Source: Coptis chinensis
Lineage: Eukaryota > Streptophyta > Magnoliopsida > Ranunculales > Ranunculaceae
Direction: 5' to 3'
DNA length: 64,000 bases
Assembly (NCBI GenBank): GCA_015680905.1
Contig: CM027378.1
Location: 13,373,001-13,437,000 of the forward strand
A program made the position numbers and the translations under genes. The notes beneath the pieces were generated by a model that did not search any database, was not told where the DNA came from, and worked only from the letters and a program-made list of their open reading frames with translations. Numbering within the stretch: the first letter of the stretch is position 1; every line of letters begins with the position of its first letter. Of this stretch, positions 54,790 to 64,000 are shown in pieces.

Positions 54790-55328
54790 TAATAGCCACC
54801 ATAAAAAAAAAGTTAGTTGCCGTAAGATGATTTTGTTTACTAAAATAGAGTTTTTGCTTGTATTAATTATCAAAACTCTTCTTCATTAATTTGATCACAA
54901 AATTTTCTTATAACATATGAAAATATTTGCCGCGAGATAGTAAAGTTATGGCTCGATTGTATATTTTTTTTGTCATGGTTTTGGTGTTGTTCTTAGAGTA
55001 TATAAATAAACTTTAAAGAAGAAAATGAGGTATTCATATGTCGTGTGTCGCAAAATTTGAAGTGAAAGAAAACAAAAAACACAAAAAAAAAATGTCGCGG
55101 CAACTGCCTGTCGTGGGATATGCGATCTCGCAGCAACCCGATGCCGTGGATTGTGCGATCTCATGCGGTTACTTTTGCCGTGGGATATGAGATCTCATGC
55201 AACTGCTTTTTTTAATAGAACTATGGGCATGTGGGGTGTAAAAGGACATATAAGAAATAACCATTATTGTTTTACTTTTTGTCAAAGGGGTGCTAGTCCC
55301 ATTTATCGGGGTGCCAATACCGCGCCCC
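54528..55328. mobile_element. Mutator-like MITE, 801 bp
   Basis: A 9-bp direct repeat TAAATTTAG flanks it exactly (54519-54527, 55329-55337), the size typical of MULEs. Ends are inverted repeats of about 45-50 bp containing CGCGGTATTGGCACCCC and AATGGGACTAGCACCCCTTT. Inner sequence CACAATCCAC..CATCGGGTTG is also inverted on the two sides. No ORF. An (AT)n tract fills 54714-54786. Confidence 0.88.
54714..54786 (+). repeat. (AT)n microsatellite
   Basis: About 36 uninterrupted AT units inside the MITE; the tyrosine-isoleucine ORFs on the minus strand are artefacts of it. Confidence 0.95.
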
Positions 55329-55337
55329 TAAATTTAG

Positions 55338-55795
55338 TGCAAGACAAAAATTACACTATTATTTATTCATAGAAAAACATTGCAAATCTTAAATATAGTT
55401 TTTTTTTTTTTTTCTTTTGCTTTTCAAAACATTTTTTTTTCTTATAAAATCCTAGATTTTTCTGTGTTATAGTTTAGATTCGTTATTCTTTTAAGAACTA
55501 TGTTTGTTTTTAAGAAGAAAATAAGATTTCAGATATAGAAAGTGGATGTTTCAGTTCAAAAAAGGGAGAAAAGAAGAAGATAGAGATTATAGGCGTATTT
55601 TGGTTAGAATATGTTTTATTCATTCGTTTTAAAAAATAGGGAGTTATAGTGGGTTTGCTCGCTAGTGGAGAGATTTACTTATAATTCGAATTTTGGATAA
55701 GGGAAATTAAATCTAAAATCTGATTTAAAGCCACAAGGCCAGGGTAAAATTGGTTTGTCCGAATAACATGTAGGAACGACTTAAGCACATTGTCA
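55338..55795. other. Non-coding DNA between two MITEs
   Basis: T-rich runs at about 55400 and 55430; no gene. Confidence 0.4.
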
Positions 55796-55798
55796 TTA

Positions 55799-56321
55799 GA
55801 GCATCTCTAGGTGGTAGTATCACCTCCCAAATTCTTCAAATTTGCTTCCAAAATTCAGAATTTTCTGGAATTCCAACTCCAGGTAGAAGCAAATTGATTA
55901 AATCACTGTCCGACCACATTCTTGTTACGCAAATTTGGCATTTCGGAATCGCGAATCTTGAAACAAGTAGTAATGTCGCGCGCCATTGCAAATGTCGTCA
56001 CAAATTTTTTTTTTTGACTTTGACCAGCACCACGCGCCAGGTGGTACTATCGCACGCCATTGCTAATGTCGCGCGAGTTATTATTTTTACTTTTTCAATT
56101 TGGTGCGACAGTGGGAATATCGCATGAGTTTTTTTTTTTCTACTTGGGGGCGACAGTGGTAATGTCGCGCGACAGTATCAATGTCGCGCAAGGTACGTAC
56201 CCCTATTCCAAATTTGCGAATGATATTTGCGACCACTTAGAGTTGATCAAAATTTGCGTTCAATTTCTCCAAATTTCACCTTCAAATTTGAAGGAAATAC
56301 TACCACCACCTAGAGATGCTC
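55799..56321. mobile_element. PIF/Harbinger (Tourist-like) MITE, 523 bp
   Basis: Inverted ends GAGCATCTCTAGGTGGTAGT (left) and GAGCATCTCTAGGTGGTGGT (complement of right), flanked by TTA on both sides (55796-55798, 56322-56324). The centre repeats words such as GTCGCGCG and GCACGCCATTGC. No ORF. Confidence 0.85.
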
Positions 56322-56324
56322 TTA

Positions 56325-56699
56325 ATATTGTGCACGTTGGGTTATTGGGGGCCCATCTTTTAGAGAAAAATAAAAATGTTTGAAAAATAGTCCATGTTTT
56401 CAGAATATTTATTTTGTTACCAAATTGGAAAGCACCCACGCGGTTTCAGATTGTTGCCAACTTCGAATTGTAAAGTCGAGTTGTTACTAATACGATTTTG
56501 GAGTTGGTTTTCAATTAGGAATCCGAATTGGAACTTGGACTCTACTTTTATTAGACTTGAAAAATTAAAAGCAAGGGATGAATGTTGGGGAAAACGATAC
56601 CAATCAATCCCCACTAAGATAACTTGTACTTGGACAATATACTACTCCAATTAAAAATCTAAATTTTAACTACAACCAACAACCACAACCTAAACTATG
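56325..56699. other. Non-coding DNA
   Basis: No gene recognised. Confidence 0.35.
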
Positions 56700-57241
56700 A
56701 ATTTCGGGTAATGATATCTACTTCCACAAGAGCAAATCCTTTTATAAGTGTGAAAATAAAAGAAGATTACAATCACTCCTCTCAAGTCTCTCCAAACTTA
56801 CTAGATCATTTTTCTCTCCTTACAAGCTTTTTCTCTTTGTAAGGGTTTCCTCTCAATTTTGGTTGCTCAGAAAATTGGGTTTCCTCTCAACTTCGTTTTC
56901 CAAAAACCGAAACTCTTCTATTTATATTGGGGTGAAATATCAGTGTAAAAACACATTCTCGATATTTTGGCGAAATATCGAAACCTGGTATGAATAGGCA
57001 TGAGCGCGGGCGCGCTCTGGGCAAGGCCAACTCGAGCGTGTGCACGCCCTTTTATATTTCCAATTTTTCCAAACTTCCAATAGACATGTTTCGCGAGAGA
57101 CTGAAAAAAAAACTATCTTCTTTTTTCAGGCAAGGGCACGGGTGCGCCTTGGGCAAGGCCAATATGAGCTCCTGTGCGCTCTAACTTCTTCACACAAACA
57201 ATAATCCTTCATGCCACATGGTGAGGGGCTCACACCCAACA
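56700..57241 (-). repeat. copia 3' LTR
   Basis: On the minus strand it starts TGTTGGGTGTGAGCCCCTCA at 57241, right after GAGAGGGGGAGAT, a standard copia polypurine tract (57242-57257). The far end near 56700 is uncertain (candidate CA at 56698 or 56712). Contains a CpG-rich patch GAGCGCGGGCGCGCTCT (57002-57018). Confidence 0.7.
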
Positions 57242-57288
57242 ATCTCCCCCTCTCGAGCCATGAGGGGGGTACTCTAAATATTCCCGAA

Positions 57289-58083
57289 TCAACAGGAGGA
57301 GTGTGTTACTATTCTGGTGGTAGCACAACAAACATCAAACTTATCTTTTGGTAAAACTTTGGTTATCATATCCGACCCGTTCTTGTCAGTATGGATCTTC
57401 TCAATGCACAATTGCTTCTCTTCAAGAACTTCTCTAATCCAATGATAATGCACATGTATGTGCTTGGATCTAGAATGAAAACTCGGATTCTTGCTCAAAT
57501 GGATGGCGCTCTGACTGTCACATAGAACTACAAATTGTTTATGCTTTAGCCCTAGTTCATCAAAGAACCTCTTCATCCATAGAATATCTTTACAACACTC
57601 AGTGGCTGCAATATACTCGGCTTCTGTAGTGGAGAGGGCAACACATTTTTGCAACTTAGATTGCCAAGAAACTGCCCCCTACAAAAGTAAACAGATAACT
57701 GGAAGTGGACTTCATAGAGTCAACATCATATCACCTGCCATGTCTGTATCTGTGTAACCTTCAAGTAAGGTCTTAATTCTACCAAAACACAAACACACTT
57801 TGGAAGTGCCTTTGAGATATCTCAATATTCACTTAACACCTTCCTAATGCTCTTTACTCAGATTTGACAGAAATAGGCTTACAACACCAACGGTGAAAGC
57901 AATATCTGGTATTGTACACACCATCACATGCATCAAGCTGCCCACTGTGGATGCATAAGGAATCCTTTGCATTTTATTTTGCTCATGCTCACCCTTTGGA
58001 TACTTATCTTTGGTCATGTGGAACTGGCCACCAAGCGAACAACTGACTGGTTTCGCTTGATCCATGTTGAATCTCTTCAACAC
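57289..58083 (-). pseudogene. copia RNase H region (broken)
   Basis: 58083-57844 reads YASTVGSLMHVMVCTIPDIA, the RT-RNase H link. After stops, 57654-57289 reads CVALSTTEAEYIAATECCKD, LCDSQSAIHLSKNPSFHSRS and KHIHVHYHWIREVLEEKQL, with Glu (EAEY) and Asp (CDSQSA) intact. The first RNase H Asp block lies in the broken stretch 57660-57840. Confidence 0.85.
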
Positions 58084-58440
58084 CTTCTTAATGCTGCTTT
58101 CTTGAGAAAGTCACAACTTCCCACTCTTTCTGTCACGAGTGATCCACATACCAAGTATCTGCTTTACTTGACCCAAATCCTTCATCTCAAAGAACTTACT
58201 CAAGTCTTTTTTCAGCTTGGATATCTTGTTGATGTTTTGGCCAACTATCAACATATCATCCATATACAACAAGAGCACTATGAAATCCCCATTTGAATTT
58301 TTTTGAACAAACACACAATGATCGGAAGCGGACATTTTGTAGCCATACTTCACCATAAAGGACTCAAACTTCATGTACCACTGTCTCGGTGCCTGCTTCA
58401 ACCCATACAAACTCTTTCTTAGGTTGGGTGCAATGGCTCC
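58084..58440 (-). pseudogene. copia reverse transcriptase C-terminal part
   Basis: [73 protein letters not shown]. The YMDDMLIVG catalytic box is intact. The frame ends upstream exactly where the Harbinger element begins, and a stop occurs near 58110. Confidence 0.86.
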
Positions 58441-58459
58441 CCATTCCCTCAAAAGCGAA

Positions 58460-58920
58460 GGGAGTGGCGGTGGTTTTTTCTCCTATCTCTATATAACTCT
58501 CCATATATAGAGAGTATTATTGAGGAATAGAGAGTGCATTCCACATGAGTTGAAATGGCATGGTTTGTAAAAACCCAAATGGCGCCACTTAAAGTGGCGT
58601 GGAATGTAAAATACAATTTCATACTACGCCATTTGAAGTGGAGTGGTTTGTGAAGTGTCCCCATCAAATCACATGGTAATTATGAGAACAACAAAATAGT
58701 ACACTACCCCCACTACTTCTATTTTATTACGGATGTATCCTATTACTCAATTTAATTTAATTTTGCCGTGTTTTTGCGTAATTAAAACAAAGTTTTCCAA
58801 ATTAATTGACAATCATAAAATAAAACAAGTTGCATAACATAAAAAAATATTCTATTATTACAACACACACAAATTAAAATTGCATTAAATAAACACAACA
58901 CTTCCAAAAGATATACAATT
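58460..58920. other. Left subterminal region of the Harbinger element
   Basis: Contains short repeats such as TGGCGCCACTTAAAGTGGCG (about 58581-58600, palindromic) and CCATTTGAAGTGGAGTGG. Probably transposase-binding or spacer sequence. Confidence 0.45.
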
Positions 58921-59903
58921 TCAATTGGAATCTTCGTCGCATTCGGTGAAGTCTAGGTTCCTTGATACACCAGACATACGTGCTTGCATGTCCAGATTAA
59001 TTTGACGTTTCATCCCCTTATAATACATTTTCCCTTTTGGTGTCATATCTGAAGTATTTGTGCTCATGATTTTTGACTCCCACTCCAATCTCGCGAGGGT
59101 TGGCTCATTCTCTTTATTTTTACCATGTAAAGAATTTTTTTCATTGGATTCGTAAACTTCATAGGCTTTTTTCCCACGGTCATGCGAGTCTTCAATAGCC
59201 TCCATCGTTCATCGAGAATATTCTTCAAACTGGGTGCATTTTGTGATTCAGCTCTTTTCACTTGTTTTGCTTTGTCTCGCCCACGTACCCTTGTTGACGA
59301 AGAATTTCCTGGCATATCAGAATCAGGTGTTGCCCCAGTCTCGACACCAATGTTTATCGACGCAGGTGATGTGAAATTCATATTGTTAATGGAGATGCCA
59401 GGTGTCGGTGGGACTTCATATGGTGCCCATTTCTGGTTGTCTTTCAATAGTTCCCATGCGTGATCCATGGTGAAATTCTTGTGACCCTTTGACCTTTCGA
59501 CATACATCTATTTTGCTTGTGCCATCTGTTAAGAAAAATTATACAAATAGTAACACAAAATGAAATACAAATTAAATTTAACAATACTAGTAAACTTACA
59601 ATCAATACTTACAATATGTGCATCGTTTGGTCCATAAATGTTAAAAGATTCAGCTTGATGGACACAACCACGAAACAAAGTTATAGCTTTGTTGATAATT
59701 CCCCAACAACCTTCCAAGCTTTTATTGGTTTGATGAATATAACAGAACTTCAATCTCTCTGTCTTGTAGTGATTTGCAATATTATCCCATAGCATGTTGT
59801 AGGATTGGTTGATCTTGGTAATTGGATCAATAGAGAAATGTAACCATGCTTCAATCAAAATTGTGAATTCCATTGGATTAAATGACGATTTTTTAGAAGA
59901 CAT
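58921..59903 (-). pseudogene. PIF/Harbinger ORF1 (Myb/SANT-like), two exons
   Basis: Exon 1 from ATG 59903: FNPMEFTILIEAWLHFSIDP, TKINQSYNMLWDNIANHYKT, SLEGCWGIINKAITLFRGCV, ending NIYGPNDAHI then GTAAGT (donor about 59610). Exon 2 begins after ACAG at about 59525 and reads MAQAK, a TAG stop, then MYVERSKGHKNFTMDHAWEL and LKDNQKWAP. This is the plant Myb-like family annotated near NAM-associated proteins, the usual partner of PIF transposase. A lysine-rich tail with a frame change near 59100-59200 follows. One nonsense codon and at least one shift. Confidence 0.75.
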
Positions 59904-60671
59904 TGCTATAAAACAAGCTTAGTACTAAATGAGAAAAAAAACTGAGAGAATGAGATTTTGTTTTTTGTTGGTTCAAAACAAAATGAGAAATGTGTGAATT
60001 GTATGATAAGAATGGATACGTATTTATAACTAAAAAATCATAAAAGTAATTATTAGAAATATTATTAGATAGGTTATCTTTACAGATTTCCAGGAAGTCA
60101 AGTCATTTCAATCTTTTGGCAGTGGTCAAGTCAAGAAATAAATGTGGCACTCACTCCAATCTCCAATCTCCATGATCAATTATTATTAATTATTATCCAA
60201 TCTCTAATACCCATTATTAAAGTTCAAACTGTAACTTTCCATTATTAAAATTGTTACAGTAAAATTGGTACAGTAAATTTCTTGAGGTAAATTTGAAACG
60301 GTAACTTTCCAATGGTAAATTTCAAATATACGAATTTATGAAAAATTCTAACTGTTACAATCCAATGGTAAAACTGTTACAGTAAAATTGGTAAAATTAT
60401 TTTCCAACTGTAAATTTTTAATAGTAACTTTCTAATGGTAAATTTGTAACGGTAACTTTCTAATGGTAAAAAAAATCATATTCACAACATAATAATATCA
60501 ACTATCTTATCCTAAAAAAATCTCATGATTTATGAAAATCTTAACCTCAAAAAATTTGGACCTCAATTTTAGATTTTATTTGTCTATATAAACAAACCTA
60601 AGCATATACCATTCCAATGTACGTTCTTACTTCGTTCATTATTTTCTCTTTCTTGTATAACCTTAAGAAAA

Positions 60672-62076
60672 ATGGCCTCTGGAGCTGGTCCTTCTCATCA
60701 TCATTCTTCCAGCTCTTTTGATAATGAAGACAATGATGCTATTAATCGAAGAAATCGTTTTCTTCAATTCTACCAACAAGATCAAGATTTTTTGGATACC
60801 GTAGCTAATGGCATCCAAGCAAATCTTGCTGCAGCGGTTGCTATCTATAATAATGCCATTCAACCTGAAAGGCCCCGTCTAGGGTCTATTGTAGGACGCA
60901 AGTATCGTAACTGTAATAGAGCCATGGGCAATGCTCGTCTAAAAGCTGATTACTTTGGTCCAAATCCCACATATGATGAAGGCATTTTCAATAGTCGCAA
61001 CCGAATGAGTAGTTAGCTATTCTTGAGGATTAGGAGTCACCTAAAGCAACATAGTGATGTTTGGAAGAAGAAATATGATGCAGTTGGTAAAGTCAGATTG
61101 TCGTCTCGGGGAAAAATGTTGTGTGCGTTACAAATGGTAGCTTACGGAACCACAGCTGATTTTCTGGATCAGTATTTCTGCATTGCTAAATCAACCATAC
61201 TCTCATATGTAAAATTGTTCTGCCAACATATAGTGGAGGCATTTGGTCCCGAATATTTGAGAGAACCAAACCAGGAGGACATTGCAAGGTTGCTTAACGT
61301 TGCTGAGCTAAGGGGGTTTCCAGGAAAGCTTGGTAGTCTCGATTGTATGCATTGGACTTGGGAAGCATGTCCAACAAAGTGGGCATGATAGTACACTGGA
61401 AGACATGGAGCTGCAACCATCGTACTCAAGGCAGTTGCTTCTTACGACATGTGGATATGACATGCTTACTTCGCCCTACCAGGTACTAATAATGACGTTA
61501 ATGTTTTGTGGCACGTACTCTACTATTTTCAATAATCTCATGTTTGGTCTTACCCCTCCTGCAAACTACAATCTCATGGGTAGAAACTACACCATTGGTT
61601 ACTATCTGATGGATGATATATATTCTAAATGGTCTACACTAGTGAAAGCGATAAAAAAACCTAGAGGTGAAAGAGAACAATTTTTTACACAGATGCAAGA
61701 GTGTTACAGGAAAGATGTTGAACGAGCATTTGGAGTTCATCAAAAAAGATTTTCCATTGTTAGAGGTCGAGCTCGCCTATGGGAGAAAAATGTGTTGCAT
61801 GATGTTATATAAGCATGCATAATTATGCATAACATGATTGTGGAAGAAGAAAGACATACATATGTGCATGCAGAAGAGTTTGGATATTTACCACTTACTA
61901 GGAACTATAATTATGAAGAGGCTATTGTCCCACATATTTTTGTTGAACGAGACACTAGTAATGTTGAATTTATAAGAGTCTTGCAACGTTTAGCTCACAT
62001 ACACAATCGAGCTGAGCATAGAGAATTAGAACAATGCATAATTAACCTCTTGAGGGAATGGCGTGCAAACCAATAA
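60672..62076 (+). pseudogene. PIF/Harbinger transposase (DDE type), decayed
   Basis: Starts MASGAGPSHHHSSSSFDNED. LKADYFGPNPTYDEGIF and MLCALQMVAYGTTADFLDQY, then IAKSTILSYVKLFCQHIVEA form the N-terminal helical region. The DDE core shows GKLGSLDCMHWTWEACPTKW (first Asp), YFALPGTNNDVNVL (second Asp), GYYLMDDIYSKWSTLVKAI and KDVERAFGVHQKRFSIV (Glu). ACIIMHNMIVEEE closes it. In-frame stops occur at about 61014, 61386, 61389 and 61455, a frameshift at about 61505, and a stop at 61810. Transposase cuts element ends and joins them at TWA sites; this copy is dead although its catalytic triad is recognisable. Confidence 0.86.
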
Positions 62077-62080
62077 ATAA

Positions 62081-63541
62081 AGTTGTTTGGTGTCTTATTA
62101 TTTCCAAGTTCAAACCAATAAATAAAGTTGTTTGTTGTCTTATTATTTCCAAGTTCCAGTCTTCACATTTCAATGTGGTATGTTGTGTTGCATGTAAGTT
62201 TTAAGTTTTATATGTCAAATGTTATGTGTTCGAAGTTACATATTATAAACTATCTTTTGAATTAATTTAAAGTGTAAAAAAAAAGAAATAAAAAAAAAAT
62301 GAACAGAGCGTCCTTGTATTTTCAATACTTTTCCATAATATTAATCCTGTCATACATGCAATGTATAATTCTTCACATTATTGTAACTACAAAGTAACAA
62401 AAAAAAACCCGACAATCTCCTTGTATTTTCAATACTTTCGCCATAATCAACATGAGATCAAATAGATACACCATTGGAGGAAATTAAATATTTCTTACAA
62501 ACAGAATAAATAAGGTTTAAGACTTAACAAGTCCTCCATTTATTACAACTTGAAAGGAAAAAGATTTTAAGAACTACCTAACTGATACGCTACTCGTCAC
62601 TCCATATTAAGTCGTCACTCCATATTAGCCTGCAACATACTAAACATACTAAAAAAAACATCCAGTCACATATTAAACTCGCTTTGCTAGATGTAGAGGA
62701 TGACTCACAATGAATCAGAATTAAAAATAATAAGAAGGCAATACCATACTACCATGCACCATATGTAACCCATTATTCTTATCTAAGTGGCACTCCGTTA
62801 ACTACGTGGATCGCCTGAAAAATAATTTATATAAAGACGTCAATGCACCAAGCAAGAAAAATCTACCAACAAATCCTCAATAACAATTAGAATAAGAATT
62901 GAAGAGAGGGAATAATAGCAACCAAGACTTTGCTTAATATAAGCCCGAGAACAATACTACATTATCCTGTATATAAAACAAACCCTTTCATGCCTTGTAG
63001 AATCAGGGGATACATACCTTTCATGCCTACTCCAATCAATTACTAACCCCACCTATTATTAAGGAAAAAGAAGATAGAATTTACTTGCCTTAAGCCCAGA
63101 GCAACATGTACAAGACTACACCAAGTTTATACTCTAATCACCAACTTTGAGTTCTCCAATATCCCACCAAGTCTCTCTTTCTCTCTTAATCCCTAGCTCT
63201 CTCTCATTTTGTGAGAAAAGAAAAACAGTAGGTTGGGTGGCATATGTGTGCGAGGACTAATACTAAAGCTATTGGGCCACCATACATATATAAACCCATT
63301 ACTTAACATGGACAGAAGTTACTCTAAGCCCAAAGGTCAAAACACTAACACTGATTAATCATCTAAATAATTAGAAATAAAATAAATGGTACAAGCATCA
63401 CAAAAATATATTTATAAAAATAGCTAAAATAATCTAAGGTTAAAACTTTGAGGATGTTATACTATCAAGCCAGCAAGGGAGCTATTAAAGTACCGTGCTA
63501 CCACCACCCTCCATTGCCACTACTATCCCCCTAAAAAGTAC
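62081..63541. other. Non-coding DNA
   Basis: A 50-bp tandem duplication at 62079-62150 (units with AACCAATAAATAAAGTTGTT, then TTATTATTTCCAAGTT) marks the transposase 3' flank. CCTTGTATTTTCAATACTTT occurs at 62311 and 62422. No gene recognised; the C/T-rich stretch near 63170-63210 may be a 5' leader of something on the minus strand. Confidence 0.4.
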
Positions 63542-63829
63542 TTATAACACCATCCAAGCCGGAGTCACCATCAAAGTTGGAGTGGCACCTAGATGTATGT
63601 GGAGGCTCAAACTGAGGATAGTATACACCTCCCGGTGGGTATGAGTCTCAAATACTTGGGAATGAGTATGTTGATCCTCTGGACTACTATGACCAACAGT
63701 GTCGTTAAAAGCTCGAATGACATCACCTAAAATACTATACATCCCATTTGAGATATGAGATATAACACTGACCTTTGAAGCATTTGCATGTAGAACATCC
63801 TCTAACATTGCCTTCATCTTAGCCTGCAT
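63542..63829 (-). CDS. hypothetical protein fragment, minus strand
   Basis: 95 residues: QAKMKAMLEDVLHANASKVS at the start, then ISNGMYSILGDVIRAFNDTV and a His-rich HTHSQVFETHTHREVY. Not recognised. The first part looks like the short helical tail found near the C-terminus of plant En/Spm-type transposase-associated proteins, but this is a weak resemblance. Upstream, SISDKMSR at about 63925-63950 followed by GTAAGTAGC could be a preceding exon with a donor site. The window ends before more can be said. Confidence 0.3.
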   Translation of the reverse strand: MQAKMKAMLEDVLHANASKVSVISHISNGMYSILGDVIRAFNDTVGHSSPEDQHTHSQVFETHTHREVYTILSLSLHIHLGATPTLMVTPAWMVL

Positions 63830-64000
63830 ATATTCAAAGATAACAATTACTTATCATAAGCAACACTAACAAGTACGGTAATAAATACAAATAAAACAAT
63901 AAAACAAATTAAGCTACTTACACGAGACATCTTATCAGAAATAGAAAGTTGTGATGTAGATTAAACTGGTGGAAGCTTCAGTTTATCAAATCTACTATTG

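Larger units (their letters stand above)
56700..58440 (-). mobile_element. Ty1/copia element, 3' part, minus strand
   Basis: Minus-strand order RT, RNase H, polypurine tract, 3' LTR. RT is cut at about 58440 by a PIF/Harbinger element, and the N-terminal RT and integrase are not in the window. Confidence 0.88.
58440..62080. mobile_element. PIF/Harbinger element with Myb-like ORF1 and transposase, decayed
   Basis: It starts at about 58440 with GGTTGGGTGCAATGGCTCCC after TTA, inside copia RT. Two divergent genes follow, as in autonomous PIF elements: Myb-like ORF1 on the minus strand, transposase on the plus strand. I could not find the opposite inverted end or the rest of the copia RT to the right, so the right side is rearranged or outside the window. 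Confidence 0.78.

Noticed and set aside
54620..54873. Tyr-Ile repeat proteins on the minus strand
   Set aside because: Translation of the (AT)n microsatellite.
1..64000. tRNA, rRNA or organellar insertion
   Set aside because: No cloverleaf-like tRNA, rRNA or plastid/mitochondrial gene sequence recognised by eye; a tRNAscan or BLAST run would be decisive.

Overview
This window is plant nuclear DNA, probably from a eudicot. It is AT-rich, genes carry GT-AG introns, and most of the sequence is nested plant transposons: Ty3/gypsy (Athila/Tat-like and chromodomain types), Ty1/copia, L1-type LINEs, PIF/Harbinger elements and MITEs, and a Mutator-like MITE. I cannot name the species from sequence alone. 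Almost every transposon reading frame is broken, so this is old, repeat-dense DNA.

The one host gene family I can support is a dispersed cluster of small SUMO-like (ubiquitin-fold) genes, all on the minus strand. They are a clear pseudogene (19033-19550), a probable pseudogene lacking exon 1 (36930-37275), a degenerate exon 1 (49115-49183), an orphan open exon 1 (50305-50358), and one copy that looks intact (three in-frame exons, 51358-53877, 105 residues). Flanking DNA is duplicated along with the exons, so the cluster arose by tandem duplication and was later pushed apart by transposon insertions.

Layout. 1-7074: 5' part of an Athila/Tat-like gypsy element (minus strand); its 5' LTR (3170-7074) is split by a 2.4-kb PIF/Harbinger element (4054-6489) that keeps only a Myb-like ORF. 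This gypsy element sits inside the integrase of a copia element whose 3' part runs to 9633. 9634-12400: chromodomain gypsy remnant (minus). 12404-12590: one end of a Harbinger element. 12595-18390: 5'-truncated LINE (plus), interrupted by a 1.3-kb insert and a 918-bp MITE. 18391-19802: host DNA with the SUMO pseudogene. 19803-35329: a non-coding LTR element with a tandem-repeat array, into which a gag-protease-only gypsy element (21761-30864, target duplication CCCCT) inserted. 35330-38972: host DNA with a LINE remnant, the second SUMO copy and a short tandem repeat. 38973-48117: chromodomain gypsy element with both LTRs, and a LINE inside its gag-protease junction. 48118-49583: copia and LINE scraps and a SUMO exon 1 remnant. 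50305-53877: orphan exon 1 and the intact SUMO-like gene. 54528-56321: two MITEs. 56700-58440: 3' end of a copia element (minus), cut by a PIF/Harbinger element that carries both its Myb-like ORF1 (minus) and a decayed transposase (plus), 58440-62080. 62080-64000: no recognised gene, one weak ORF.

The genes do not form a pathway. The useful content is a record of nested insertion, of non-autonomous element types, and of birth and death of SUMO-like genes with an unusual conserved tail after the di-glycine.
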